DNA of 64,000 nt. Source: Pseudomonas laurylsulfatiphila. GTDB lineage: Bacteria; Pseudomonadota; Gammaproteobacteria; Pseudomonadales; Pseudomonadaceae. A model generated the notes under the pieces. It ran no database searches, was not told where the DNA came from, and worked only from the letters and a program-made list of their open reading frames with translations. Both the position numbers and the translations under genes were made by a program. Positions 50,885 through 60,210 of this stretch are shown piece after piece. The stretch spans positions 312,501 through 376,500 of the forward strand of contig NZ_NIRS01000004.1 of the NCBI RefSeq assembly GCF_002934665.1. The letters are read 5' to 3'. Every line of letters starts with the position of its first letter. Position 1 is the first letter of the stretch.

Positions 50885-52129
50885 TTACGAATAGCGCAAC
50901 GCGTGAGCCGGTTCGATCTTCGCCGCACGCCACGCCGGGTAAACGGTGGCGAGGAAGCTCAATACAAACCCGGCAGAGCAGATCAGCACCACATCCCCGC
51001 CTTGCAGCTCGGACGGCAGGTTGCTGACGAAATACACGTCGGAACTGAAGATGTGCTGCCCGCTGACCCGCTCGATCCAGCCCACGATCTGGCTGACGTT
51101 CAACGCCGCAATCACGCCCAACACACCGCCAATCAAGGTGCCGACAATACCGATCACAGTGCCCTGCACCATGAAGATCGCCATGATCTGCCGTGGCGTG
51201 GCACCGATGGTGCGCAGGATCGCGATGTCCGCGCCCTTGTCGTTCACCACCATGATCAGGGTCGCGATAATGTTGAACGCCGCCACCGCGACGATCATCA
51301 GCAACAGCAGGCCGATCATGGTTTTTTCCATCTTCATCGCACTGAACAGGCTGCCCTGGGTGTGGGTCCAGTCGTCGGCCTTGTAGGCGGCGCCCAGCCC
51401 CGTGGCGATGTCACTCGACACTTGCGGCGCGGCATACAGGTCCTTCACCGCCAGGCGCACGCTCTGCACCTGGTTCGGTTCCCAGTGCTGCATCTGCGCG
51501 GCATCGGCCATGTGAATCAACGCCATGGTGCCATCCAGCTCGGCACCGACCTTGAACACGCCGACCACGTTCAGCCGTTGCATGCGCGGGGTAATACCCC
51601 CCGGCGCATTGCTGACTTCCGGCACGATCAGGGTGATCTTGTCGCCGACGTTCAGGCGGAAGCGCCGCGCCGTGATCTCGCCGATCACCACGCCGAATTC
51701 GCCCGGTTTCAGGGCCTCGAGACTGCCCTGGACGATGTGCTTGGCGACGATCGACACCTGGCCTTCCAGCGCCGGGTCGACACCGCTGACCTGGATGGGC
51801 TGCATCGTGCCCTTATAGGACAGCATGCCTTCCATCTCGGTGAACGGCACCGCCGCCGTCACTTCCGGGTTTTTCATTGCCGCTGCTGCCACGGGCTTCC
51901 AGTCGTCAATCGGGTTGACGCCGACGATGGTGGCATGCGGCACCATGCCGAGGATGCGCGAGCTCATTTCGCGCTGGAAGCCGTTCATCACCGACAACAC
52001 CACGATCATGGCGAGCACGCCCAGGGCGAGGCCGATCATCGAGGTCATCGAGATGAAGGAAACAAAGCGATTACGACGCTTGGCGCGGGTATAGCGCGTG
52101 CCGATAAAGATCGATAACGGTCTGAACAT
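50885..52129 (-). CDS. lolE: Lipoprotein-releasing ABC transporter permease LolE
   Basis: 414 residues, four membrane segments (about 26-50 and three in the last 150 residues) around a large periplasmic domain. It begins MFRPLSIFIGTRYTRAKRRN. The MacB/FtsX-type C-terminus has MVVNDKGADIAILRTIGATP. With LolC and LolD it extracts lipoproteins from the inner membrane and passes them to LolA. Third gene of lolCDE, 63 bp after lolD. The LolC/LolE assignment rests on gene order. The two permeases here are closely similar. Confidence 0.88.
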   Translation of the reverse strand: MFRPLSIFIGTRYTRAKRRNRFVSFISMTSMIGLALGVLAMIVVLSVMNGFQREMSSRILGMVPHATIVGVNPIDDWKPVAAAAMKNPEVTAAVPFTEMEGMLSYKGTMQPIQVSGVDPALEGQVSIVAKHIVQGSLEALKPGEFGVVIGEITARRFRLNVGDKITLIVPEVSNAPGGITPRMQRLNVVGVFKVGAELDGTMALIHMADAAQMQHWEPNQVQSVRLAVKDLYAAPQVSSDIATGLGAAYKADDWTHTQGSLFSAMKMEKTMIGLLLLMIVAVAAFNIIATLIMVVNDKGADIAILRTIGATPRQIMAIFMVQGTVIGIVGTLIGGVLGVIAALNVSQIVGWIERVSGQHIFSSDVYFVSNLPSELQGGDVVLICSAGFVLSFLATVYPAWRAAKIEPAHALRYS

Positions 52130-52192
52130 TCGCTGGGGCACCGTATAAAAATAAAAGACCCGACGCCTTTCCAGGCATCGGGTTGCAGCCAC

Positions 52193-52876
52193 TCAGATGG
52201 GCGTGAGGCAACCTTCCTGCAGGTGCAGGACGCGATCCATCTGGCGGGCCAGGTTCATGTCGTGGGTCACCACCAGGAACGCCGTGCGCATCGAGGTGCT
52301 GAGTTCCAGCATCAAGTCCTGAATGCCCTGGGCGGTGTGGGCGTCGAGGTTGCCGGTCGGCTCGTCGAGCATCACCAGGCCCGGTGTGTTGACCAGGGCG
52401 CGGGCGATGGCCACGCGCTGGCGCTCACCACCGGACAATTCGGCCGGTTTGTGTTCCAGCCGGTGGCCCAGCCCTACCCGCTCCAGCAGCGCCGTGGCAC
52501 GCTGGCGCGCTTGCGGGATCGCGGTCTTGCCGATCAGCAGCGGCATGCAGACGTTTTCCAGCGCGGTGAATTCCGGCAGCAAGTGGTGGAACTGGTACAC
52601 GAAGCCCAAGGCACGGTTACGCAGCAGGCCGCGTTTCTTCTCGCTCAGCGCCGACAGTTCTTCGCCATCGAGCCAGACGCTGCCCTTGGTCGGCGTGTCG
52701 AGGCCGCCCAACAGGTTGAGCAAGGTACTTTTGCCCGAGCCCGACTTGCCGACAATCGCCACACGCTCGCCCGGATGCATTTCCAGTTGCAGCCCGGCCA
52801 GGACCTCTACCGACTCCGGACCTTCCTCGTAGGATTTGCCCAGGTTGCGGCAGCTCAAGATTGCTTTATCACTCAT
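52193..52876 (-). CDS. lolD: Lipoprotein-releasing ABC transporter ATPase LolD
   Basis: 227 residues. Walker A VGKSGSGKSTLLNLLGG, Q-loop FVYQFHHLLPEF (the LolD-typical QxHHLL), signature LSGGERQRVAIARA, Walker B LVMLDEPTGNLD and switch His in VVTHD. ATG 52876 gives the family start MSDKAILSC. ATG 52891, overlapping the lolC stop, is a possible alternative. Energises LolC/LolE. Confidence 0.93.
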   Translation of the reverse strand: MSDKAILSCRNLGKSYEEGPESVEVLAGLQLEMHPGERVAIVGKSGSGKSTLLNLLGGLDTPTKGSVWLDGEELSALSEKKRGLLRNRALGFVYQFHHLLPEFTALENVCMPLLIGKTAIPQARQRATALLERVGLGHRLEHKPAELSGGERQRVAIARALVNTPGLVMLDEPTGNLDAHTAQGIQDLMLELSTSMRTAFLVVTHDMNLARQMDRVLHLQEGCLTPI

Positions 52877-52883
52877 GCCCGAC

Positions 52884-54134
52884 TCACTCATAACGTAGCG
52901 CCTCCGCAGGCTGGGTGCGCGCGGCACGCCAGGCTGGATACAGGGTGGCGAGGAAACTCAGGATCAACGCGGCGGCGCAGACCATGACAACGTCCTGGCT
53001 CTGCACTTGCGACGGCAGGTAATCGATGAAGTACACGTCGGCGTTGAGGAATTTGTGGCCGATCAGGCCTTCGAGGGCCGAGATCGCGGCACTGACGTTC
53101 AATGCGGCGAAGATCCCGACCACGGCGCCAATGGCCGTGCCGACCACACCAATGACCGTACCCTGCACCATGAAGGTGCGCATGATCGTGCCCGGCGTGG
53201 CGCCCAGTGTGCGCAGGATCGCGATGTCACCCTTCTTGTCGTTCACCACCATCACCAGTGTGGAAATGATGTTGAATGCCGCGACGGCAACGATCAGCAG
53301 CAGCAACAGGCCGATCATGGCTTTTTCCATGCGGATCGCCTGGTACAGGTTGCCATGGGTGCGGGTCCAGTCGCGGGCGTAGAAACGGTCTTCGCCGAGA
53401 TCGCGGGCGATGCTCCACGCGGTGCGCGGCGCCTGGAACAGGTCGTCAAACTTCAGGCGCAGGCCCTGGACCTGATCCGGTTTCCAGCGATGCAGCCGGG
53501 CCAGGTCCTGCAGGTTGGTGACGCCCAGGTAGCCATCGAGCTCACCGGCGCCGACATGGAAAATGCCGACCACGGTAAAGCGCTTCATGCGCGGGAACAT
53601 CCCGGCCGGGGTCACGGTGACCTCCGGCGCGACGAAGGTCAGCTTGTCGCCGATCGCCGCACCGAGCTTGGCCGCGGCCTTGTCGCCGATGACGATGCCG
53701 AACTCGCCCGGCACCAGGTCGTCGAGTTTGCCCTGGGTCATGAAGTGATCAATGATCGACACCTGGCGCTCTTGCGCCGGGTCGATGGCATTGAGCAGGA
53801 CCTTCGAGACCTTGCCGTTATTGGTCAGCAACCCCTGCATTTGCGTAAACGGCGCCACGGCCGTCACTTGCGGGTTCTGCCTGACCTTGGCCGCCAGGCT
53901 TTGCCAATCGCTGATCGGCTCGCCGGACTCGATGGTCGCGTGGGGCACCATGCCCAGCACGCGGGTGCGCATCTCATGATCGAAGCCGTTCATCACCGAC
54001 AGCACCACGATCATCACGACCACGCCAAGGGCGAGCCCGATCATCGAAGTCAGGGAAATGAATGACACAAAATGATTGCGACGCTTTGCACGGGTGTAAC
54101 GCGTGCCAATAAATACGAAGAGAGGTCTGAACAT
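52884..54134 (-). CDS. lolC: Lipoprotein-releasing ABC transporter permease LolC
   Basis: 416 residues with the same plan as the LolE gene. It begins MFRPLFVFIGTRYTRAKRRN, with membrane helices at about 26-50 and three near the C-terminus (MIGLLLLLIVAVAAFNII, GTVIGVVGTAIGAVVGIF, LILSFLATLYPAW). First gene of lolCDE. The periplasmic hook that distinguishes LolC from LolE cannot be judged by eye, so gene order decides the name. Confidence 0.88.
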   Translation of the reverse strand: MFRPLFVFIGTRYTRAKRRNHFVSFISLTSMIGLALGVVVMIVVLSVMNGFDHEMRTRVLGMVPHATIESGEPISDWQSLAAKVRQNPQVTAVAPFTQMQGLLTNNGKVSKVLLNAIDPAQERQVSIIDHFMTQGKLDDLVPGEFGIVIGDKAAAKLGAAIGDKLTFVAPEVTVTPAGMFPRMKRFTVVGIFHVGAGELDGYLGVTNLQDLARLHRWKPDQVQGLRLKFDDLFQAPRTAWSIARDLGEDRFYARDWTRTHGNLYQAIRMEKAMIGLLLLLIVAVAAFNIISTLVMVVNDKKGDIAILRTLGATPGTIMRTFMVQGTVIGVVGTAIGAVVGIFAALNVSAAISALEGLIGHKFLNADVYFIDYLPSQVQSQDVVMVCAAALILSFLATLYPAWRAARTQPAEALRYE

Positions 54135-54228
54135 GTCGGGGCTTGTTCGGAGGGAAAAGGAACGTCCTTGTGGCGGGGGTCGATAACCAGCTTTACACTC
54201 AGACCACCGCCGCTACCATGGGTTCGCC

Positions 54229-54810
54229 ATGTCGACATTAGATGAAGAAGATCGCCGCGAATACTACCGTATCGAGGATACGATCGCACTGGAAATTCGG
54301 CCCCTGTCCGCTTCTGAAGCCGCAGGCCAGGAAGTGTTGCAGGATGCTTCACCACTCTTCAACTTGCTCAGCGAACTGCACCTCAGTGAATTCGAGTCGC
54401 AGCACCTGTTGCGCCAGATCAATGAGCGCGACCGCAACATTGCGGCATTCTTGAAATCACAGAACAAACGCATCGACCTGCTGAGCCAGGTGATTGCCAT
54501 CACCGTGCTCGGGCAGATCGGCGAACCCCAGCCGGTGATCATCTCCGAAGGCGGTATCGACTTTCAGCATCCATCGCCCATCGCCGCCGGCGCACACCTG
54601 TCGGTCAAGCTGGTGCTGATGCCACAAGCCCTGGGCCTGCTGCTGCGCGCCCGCGTTACCCATTGCGACCGCAAGGGCGATGGCTATGATGTCGGCACCG
54701 AGTTCGAACACCTGACCGACGCCCAGCGCCAACTGTTGGCCCGCCACATCTTGCAGAAGCAGGCCCAGGAACGACGCCTGGCCCGCGAACAACTCGAATC
54801 AGGCAATTAA
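54229..54810 (+). CDS. PilZ-domain protein
   Basis: 193 residues. The N-terminal RREYYRIED carries the RxxxR c-di-GMP-binding pattern. A helical middle (about 40-90) precedes the second half of the PilZ barrel (PVIISEGGIDFQHPSPIAAG, GTEFEHLTDAQRQLLARHIL). The D/NxSxxG motif is imperfect (ISEGG), so c-di-GMP affinity may be reduced. Divergent from lolC and 14 bp upstream of the ugpQ-like gene, probably one operon. Confidence 0.75.
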   Translation: MSTLDEEDRREYYRIEDTIALEIRPLSASEAAGQEVLQDASPLFNLLSELHLSEFESQHLLRQINERDRNIAAFLKSQNKRIDLLSQVIAITVLGQIGEPQPVIISEGGIDFQHPSPIAAGAHLSVKLVLMPQALGLLLRARVTHCDRKGDGYDVGTEFEHLTDAQRQLLARHILQKQAQERRLAREQLESGN

Positions 54811-54824
54811 TTTAAGGAAGAACC

Positions 54825-55547
54825 GTGACCCTCATCTACGGCCATCGCGGCGCCAAGGGCGAAGCACCGGAAAACACCCTGACCAGCTTTCAGGAATGTC
54901 TCAAGCACGGCGTGCGTCGCTGCGAACTGGACCTGCACCTGTCCAGGGACGGCGAGTTGATGGTCATCCACGACCCGACCCTCAAGCGCACCACAGACCG
55001 TCGCGGCAAGGTCGTCGAACACACGGCGGCCGAGTTGGTGACCTATGACGCGCGAAAGGGTGGTCCGGGCTGGATCAAGCCGTGCCCGATTCCGACGCTG
55101 GAAGAACTGTTCGAGAAGTGCGACTTCGATCACTGGCAGCTGGAAGTCAAAAGCGCATCACGGATGCGTGCCGCGACCACCGTGCTGGCCATTCGCGAAA
55201 TGGTCCAGCGTCATGGCCTGATGGACAAGGTGACCATCACCTCGAGTTCCCGTGAAGTGCTCAAGGCTGCGTTGGAACTGGTACCGGACGTGTCCCGCGG
55301 ACTGGTGGCCGAGTACGCCTGGCTCGACCCGCTGAAGGTCGCGGCCAGTTATGGCTGTGAGATTCTGGCGCTGAACTGGACCCTGTGTACGCCGGAACGC
55401 CTGCAAAAGGCGCAGCGTCAGGGGTTGCATGTGTCGGTGTGGACCGTCAACGAGCCTGCGCTGATGCGCAGACTCGCCGACTTCGGCGTTGACAGCCTGA
55501 TTACAGACTTTCCCGGTTTGGCCAGCGCCACGCTCGAGAATTGCTGA
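54825..55547 (+). CDS. ugpQ: Glycerophosphodiester phosphodiesterase
   Basis: 240 residues, cytoplasmic (no signal). It hydrolyses glycerophosphodiesters to glycerol-3-phosphate and an alcohol. GDPD motifs: YGHRGAKGEAPENTLTSF at the N-terminus, CELDLHLSRDGELMVIHDPT with the metal-binding ExD and catalytic His, and LEVKS. GTG start at 54825 with AAGGAAG 6 nt upstream. Co-transcribed with the PilZ gene. Confidence 0.9.
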   Translation: MTLIYGHRGAKGEAPENTLTSFQECLKHGVRRCELDLHLSRDGELMVIHDPTLKRTTDRRGKVVEHTAAELVTYDARKGGPGWIKPCPIPTLEELFEKCDFDHWQLEVKSASRMRAATTVLAIREMVQRHGLMDKVTITSSSREVLKAALELVPDVSRGLVAEYAWLDPLKVAASYGCEILALNWTLCTPERLQKAQRQGLHVSVWTVNEPALMRRLADFGVDSLITDFPGLASATLENC

Positions 55548-55558
55548 AATCGGTCTCC

Positions 55559-55583
55559 CCGGCCGGCTCAGGCCACCGGCCGG
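55559..55583. terminator. Hairpin between convergent ugpQ and sthA
   Basis: Eight-bp GC stem CCGGCCGG / CCGGCCGG with a 9-nt loop, between the two 3' ends. No T-run is seen directly after it on the plus strand. Confidence 0.5.
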
Positions 55584-55589
55584 AGCCGC

Positions 55590-56984
55590 TCAAAAAAGCC
55601 GGTTGAGGCCGTCGTACGCCGCGACCCGATAGGCTTCGGCCATGGTCGGGTAGTTGAACGTGGTGTTGACGAAATACTTCAGCGTGTTCTGCTCGCCCGG
55701 CTGGTTCATGATCGCCTGACCGATGTGCACGATCTCCGACGCCTGATAACCGAAGCAGTGAACGCCCAGCACTTCCAGGGTTTCACGGTGGAACAGGATC
55801 TTCAGCATGCCTTGCGGCTCGCCGGCAATCTGCGCCCGCGCCATGCTCTTGAAGAACGCCTTGCCGACTTCGTACGGCACCTTGGCCTGGGTCAGCTCCT
55901 GCTCGTTCTTGCCGATCGAGCTGATCTCCGGAATGGTGTAGATGCCGGTCGGCACGTCATTCACGAAACGCCAGCTGCCGTTGTCGACAATACTGCCAGC
56001 GGCCGAGCGGCCCTGGTCGTGGGCGGCACTGGCCAGGCTCGGCCAGCCGATCACGTCACCGGCGCCGTAGATGTTCGGCACACAGGTACGATACGCCTCG
56101 TCGACTTCGATCTGGCCACGGCTGTTGACCTTCACGCCAATGTTTTCCAGGCCCAACTGATCGGTGTTCCCGGTACGGCCGTTGCACCAGAGCAAGGCGT
56201 CGGCCTTGATCTTCTTACCGGACTTGAGGTGCAGGATCACGCCGTTGTCCACGCCTTCGACGCGGTCATACTCTTCGTTGTGGCGAACCGTGATGTTGTT
56301 GTTGCTGAAGTGATAGCTCAGGGCCTGGGAGATTTCCGAGTCCAGGAAGCTCAGCAACTGGCCACGGTTGTCCACCAGCTCGACCAGCACACCCAGGCCG
56401 CTGAAGATCGAGGCGTATTCGCAACCGATCACGCCTGCGCCGTAAACGATGAGTTTGCGCGGGGTGTGGCCGAGGCTGAGGATGGTGTCGCTATCGTAGA
56501 TACGCGGGTGGTGGAAATCGATGTCCGCCGGGCGATACGGACGCGAACCGGTGGCGATGATGATGTGCTTGGCCACCAGTTTCTCGACCACGCCGTTGGC
56601 GCAGACCACTTCGATGGTTTGCTCGTCGGCGAAGCTGCCGGTGCCGAAGAACACGTCGACGCGGTTGCGGGCGTAGTAGCCGGTACGCGAAGCGACTTGC
56701 TTGGAGATGACTTTCTCGGCGCTTTTCAGCACGTCCGGGAACGAGAACCAGCGCGGCTCACCAATGGCCCGGAACATCGGGTTGGTGTTGAACTGCATGA
56801 TCTGCCGCACCGAGTGACGCAGTGCCTTGGAGGGGATGGTGCCCAAGTGAGTGCAGTTGCCGCCGACCTGGCGACGGCTATCGACCATCGCCACCTTGCG
56901 CCCTGCCTTGGCGGCGTTCATTGCCGCGCCTTCCCCCGCCGGGCCGGAACCCAACACCACCACATCGTAGTTGTAGACAGCCAT
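55590..56984 (-). CDS. sthA: Soluble pyridine nucleotide transhydrogenase SthA
   Basis: 464 residues, flavoprotein of the disulfide reductase family without the redox disulfide: the usual CxxxxC reads NCTHLGTIPSKA. FAD motif VVLGSGPAGEGAAMNAAKAG, NAD motif VYGAGVIGCEYASIFSGLG and YGAGDVIGWPSLASAA. It exchanges reducing equivalents between NADPH and NAD+. GAGGAG precedes the ATG. Core gene. Confidence 0.95.
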   Translation of the reverse strand: MAVYNYDVVVLGSGPAGEGAAMNAAKAGRKVAMVDSRRQVGGNCTHLGTIPSKALRHSVRQIMQFNTNPMFRAIGEPRWFSFPDVLKSAEKVISKQVASRTGYYARNRVDVFFGTGSFADEQTIEVVCANGVVEKLVAKHIIIATGSRPYRPADIDFHHPRIYDSDTILSLGHTPRKLIVYGAGVIGCEYASIFSGLGVLVELVDNRGQLLSFLDSEISQALSYHFSNNNITVRHNEEYDRVEGVDNGVILHLKSGKKIKADALLWCNGRTGNTDQLGLENIGVKVNSRGQIEVDEAYRTCVPNIYGAGDVIGWPSLASAAHDQGRSAAGSIVDNGSWRFVNDVPTGIYTIPEISSIGKNEQELTQAKVPYEVGKAFFKSMARAQIAGEPQGMLKILFHRETLEVLGVHCFGYQASEIVHIGQAIMNQPGEQNTLKYFVNTTFNYPTMAEAYRVAAYDGLNRLF

Positions 56985-57191
56985 GCGTACTCCTCAGAAC
57001 AGGCCGCGGCACCCTCGGCACCTGCGGCTAAATCACGCCAATCTGTGGCATGAAGGAACAATTTGGGGCCAGTGCAGAACCCGGACACAGTCTATAGAAG
57101 CGTCAACGCCGGGCACATTAACCCTTGGTCGCGTCGTAGGCTACTTTTGCCTGCGCTACAACGCCAGTTTTCAATGCTCAAATCGCCGAAA

Positions 57192-58217
57192 TCATTCGGT
57201 TTTTTGGCCACTGAGGCGCTCAAAAGCGTGACTGCTGCGTGTGACGAAACCTGTATCGGCACGAATCACAAAAAATGCGCCAATATCGTGTTTTTCCGCG
57301 AAGTCCCAACCGCGCTCCGGGCCGAGAATCAGCAACAGCGTCGATAAGCCATCGGCCATCAGCGCTGAAGGATGAATCACCGTGACGGACGCCAGGGCAT
57401 GTGAGACGGGTGCACCGGTGCGGGCATCGAAGGTGTGGGAAAAACGCTGTCCGCCCTGCTCGAAATAATTCCGGTAGTCGCCGGAAGTTGAAAGACCATA
57501 ACCGTCGATAGCAATGACACGTTCGGCCACCTGCCGGTCATCCCGCGGCTCTTCCAGCGCAATGCGCCATGGCGAACCGTCGGGCTTCTTGCCGGCCGCC
57601 TTGAGCTCGCCCGTGGCTTCGGCGAGGTAGTCGTGGATGCCCATCGCCTCGAGCCTTGCGGCAATCGTGTCCACCGCATAACCGGCGGCGATGCTGTTGA
57701 AATCGACCTCGACGGCGGCGTCCTTACACAACGTGTCGCCATCGATCCGCAAGTGCTGGTGGCCGACGCGCTGGCGGGCTTCAGCGAGCGCTTCGGCGGT
57801 CGGGACCTTCTCCTCTCGGGCCTGCGGACCAAATCCCCAGAGGTTCAGCAATGGCTCCACCGTCAGATCGTAGGAACCGTCGCTTTGCACGGACAGTTGC
57901 TCGCCCACGCGGACCAACTCGAGGATCGACGCCGGCATTGCCTGACAGCGGTTGGCCGGTAATGCATTGAAGCGCTCGATGTCCGAGTCGCTTCGGTAAG
58001 TCGACATTTGCAGGTCCACGTCAGCGAGGATTTGCTCGACCTGGACACGGACTTCGCCAGGCGCCGGAAGGCTGGCATGGCGTACGTACTTGATCGAATA
58101 AGTGCTGCCCATGGTCGGGCCGCCGAAGCTTTCCAGGGAGTCGCTGTTGCCGCAGGCAGACAACATACCCATCAGCGCCAGAAAAAAAACCTTCCATCCG
58201 CTCAAAAACAATCTCAC
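57192..58217 (-). CDS. apbE: FAD:protein FMN transferase ApbE
   Basis: About 341 residues. A lipobox (GMLSAC) ends the signal, so it is an envelope lipoprotein. ApbE motifs: GPTMGSTYSIKY, SDGSYDLTVEPLLNLWGFG, DFNSIAAGYAVD, EATGELKAAG and THTFDARTGAPV-like SHTFDARTGAPVSHA. It attaches FMN covalently to threonines of flavoproteins such as Nqr and Rnf subunits. The start is uncertain: GTG 58217 is chosen because earlier codons run into the REP repeat. A TTG a few codons later is possible. Confidence 0.88.
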   Translation of the reverse strand: MRLFLSGWKVFFLALMGMLSACGNSDSLESFGGPTMGSTYSIKYVRHASLPAPGEVRVQVEQILADVDLQMSTYRSDSDIERFNALPANRCQAMPASILELVRVGEQLSVQSDGSYDLTVEPLLNLWGFGPQAREEKVPTAEALAEARQRVGHQHLRIDGDTLCKDAAVEVDFNSIAAGYAVDTIAARLEAMGIHDYLAEATGELKAAGKKPDGSPWRIALEEPRDDRQVAERVIAIDGYGLSTSGDYRNYFEQGGQRFSHTFDARTGAPVSHALASVTVIHPSALMADGLSTLLLILGPERGWDFAEKHDIGAFFVIRADTGFVTRSSHAFERLSGQKTE

Positions 58218-58235
58218 CTTTTCTGATGTCCTGAT

Positions 58236-58317
58236 AAAAGATCGCAGCCTTCGGCAGCTCCTACAAAGGTACATTCGTATTCAATCCTGTAGGAGCTGCC
58301 GAAGGCTGCGATCTTTT
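58236..58317. repeat. Perfect 30-bp inverted REP pair
   Basis: Arms at 58236-58265 and 58288-58317 are exact reverse complements and share their core with the repeat at 50786-50880. It lies between gap and apbE, both on the minus strand, directly upstream of the apbE start. Confidence 0.9.
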
Positions 58318-58337
58318 GATGTTGATTCACACAAACA

Positions 58338-58367
58338 AAAACGCCCCGAACAAAGTCGGGGCGTTTT
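58338..58367 (-). terminator. Intrinsic terminator of gap
   Basis: Twelve-bp stem AAAACGCCCCGA / TCGGGGCGTTTT with a 6-nt loop. The minus-strand side ends in a T-run, 17 bp after the gap stop. Confidence 0.9.
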
Positions 58368-58383
58368 CATGTGCGGCTAAGGC

Positions 58384-59847
58384 TTAGCGCGGGAATGCTG
58401 GCGGGTTTACACCGGCCATGTCTTCCATCACGCGAACCACCTGGCAGCTGTAACCGAACTCGTTGTCGTACCAGACGTACAGAACAACGCGATTATCCTG
58501 GGTGATGGTCGCTTCAGCGTCCACTACGCCTGCGTGGCGCGAGCCAACGAAGTCGGTGGAAACCACTTCCTGGGAGCTCACGTAGTCGATCTGCTTGTGC
58601 AGATCCGAGTGCATGGCCATCTGGCGCAGGTACTCGTTGATCTCTTCGCGAGTGGTGGCCTTTTCCAGGTTCAGGTTCAGGATGGCCATCGACACGTTCG
58701 GCGTAGGAACGCGAATCGCGTTGCCGGTCAGCTTGCCCTTGAGCACTGGCAGCGCCTTGGCGGCTGCGGTGGCGGCACCGGTCTCGGTGATAACCATGTT
58801 CAGCGGCGCGGCGCGGCCACGACGGCTGCCCTTGTGGAAGTTGTCGATCAGGTTCTGGTCGTTGGTGAACGAGTGAACGGTTTCGACGTGGCCGTTGACG
58901 ATGCCGTACTTGTCGTTGACTGCCTTGAGCACCGGCACGATGGCGTTGGTGGTGCAGGACGCCGCCGAGATGATCTTGTCGTCAGGGGTGATGTCGCCGT
59001 GGTTGATGCCGTGCACGATGTTCTTCAGCGCGCCCTTGCCAGGTGCGGTGAGGATCACGCGGGCAGCGCCCGGGCAGGCCAGGTGCTGGCCCAGGCCGTC
59101 GGCGTCACGCCATACACCGGTGTTGTCGACGATCAGAGCGTTTTCGATGCCGTACTGGGTGTAGTCGACTTCGGCCGGGCTCTTGGCGTAGATAACCTGG
59201 ATCAGGTTGCCGTTGGCGGTGATGGTGTTGTTGGCTTCATCGATGGTGATGGTGCCATCGAACGGACCATGCACCGAGTCACGACGCAGCAGGCTGGCGC
59301 GCTTGACCAAGTCGTTTTCGGCGCCCTTGCGGACAACGATGGCACGCAGGCGCAGGCCGTCGCCGCCACCGGTTTTCTCGATCAGGATGCGCGCCAGCAG
59401 ACGGCCGATACGACCGAAGCCGTAGAGGACAACGTCGGTGCCTTTGCGGGCCGATGCGTTTTGCTGGCCAACCACGTCGGCCAGTTCTTCACGGACGAAC
59501 TGCTCGGCAGTACGGCCATTGCCTTCGGCCTTGAATTTGGCCGCCAGCTTGCCCAGGTCCACCGAAGCGGCGCCGAGCTTGAGTTCGCTCATCGCCTTGA
59601 TCAGCGGGAATGTTTCGTGGACGGACAGCTCGCACTCGTCGGACTGACGGTGACGAGCAAAGCGGTGAGCTTTGAGAATCGCAATGACTGAACGATTGAT
59701 CAGGCTGCGGCCATAGATCGAGCTCACCACGTTGTTATTGCGGTAGAGCTGACCGATAAGCGGAATCATCGCTTCTGCGAGTGCTTCACGGTCGATCCAT
59801 TCACCAAGACACTGGTCGGGCTTCTGAGTCACGGGAACCTTCCACAT
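58384..59847 (-). CDS. gap: Glyceraldehyde-3-phosphate dehydrogenase (long, N-extended form)
   Basis: 487 residues. An N-terminal extension of about 130 residues (WKVPVTQKPDQCLGEWIDRE onward) precedes the NAD-binding GFGRIGRLLARIL. The catalytic cysteine is in ISAASCTTNAIVPVLKAVND. Standard C-terminal motifs follow: NVSMAILNLNL and WYDNEFGYSCQVVR. This long form is common in pseudomonads and is thought to favour gluconeogenesis. The ATG at 59847 gives the family start. Divergent from mfd. Confidence 0.9.
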   Translation of the reverse strand: MWKVPVTQKPDQCLGEWIDREALAEAMIPLIGQLYRNNNVVSSIYGRSLINRSVIAILKAHRFARHRQSDECELSVHETFPLIKAMSELKLGAASVDLGKLAAKFKAEGNGRTAEQFVREELADVVGQQNASARKGTDVVLYGFGRIGRLLARILIEKTGGGDGLRLRAIVVRKGAENDLVKRASLLRRDSVHGPFDGTITIDEANNTITANGNLIQVIYAKSPAEVDYTQYGIENALIVDNTGVWRDADGLGQHLACPGAARVILTAPGKGALKNIVHGINHGDITPDDKIISAASCTTNAIVPVLKAVNDKYGIVNGHVETVHSFTNDQNLIDNFHKGSRRGRAAPLNMVITETGAATAAAKALPVLKGKLTGNAIRVPTPNVSMAILNLNLEKATTREEINEYLRQMAMHSDLHKQIDYVSSQEVVSTDFVGSRHAGVVDAEATITQDNRVVLYVWYDNEFGYSCQVVRVMEDMAGVNPPAFPR

Positions 59848-60210
59848 GTAGGGGCAGAAAAAAGGGGCTACATTATGCCGCCGAGTGACAGCGGTAGCAA
59901 TGCGCGCCCGTCGTGCATTACGTAACAATTCGTCGTTCAAAAAAATTGCGCCTCGCGCAAACCCAATAAAACCGGGCCTTTCAGCGCAGTCAATTTTTTG
60001 GAGGTCACGCCTCGTTATCCGTAACCCTCCGTAACACTCGTTGCTTTTGCCACTACATATTCAATAATTTTTGGCAAAAAACCGTCGAATTTTGTCTTTA
60101 CCACTACATTTCACCAAACCCGTGCTTTAGACGCAGTCAGCAACTGACAGGCGGCATCGTAGACCGCTACAATTACCGACTTTGTCGCAACGCTTGGAGC
60201 TCAACCTTCC
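59848..60210. promoter_or_regulatory. Divergent gap/mfd control region
   Basis: 363 bp without a gene. TTTGCCACTACAT (60046-60058) and TTTACCACTACAT (60097-60109) form a direct repeat with 12 of 13 matches at 51-bp spacing, near five helical turns. TCCGTAAC is repeated at 60018-60025 and 60028-60035, 10 bp apart. These are good operator candidates for gap or mfd. The bound regulator is unknown. Confidence 0.45.

Noticed and set aside
50750..52117. 455-codon frame opposite lolE
   Set aside because: His/Arg-rich shadow that even runs through the REP palindrome.
58534..59691. 385-codon open frame opposite gap
   Set aside because: Antisense shadow of a high-G+C gene. Composition is low-complexity and the minus strand is a certain GAPDH.
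59848..60210. HexR operator for gap
   Set aside because: TTGT-N7/8-ACAA was searched for by eye. Only a TGT-N10-ACAA arrangement was seen, so the regulator was left unnamed.
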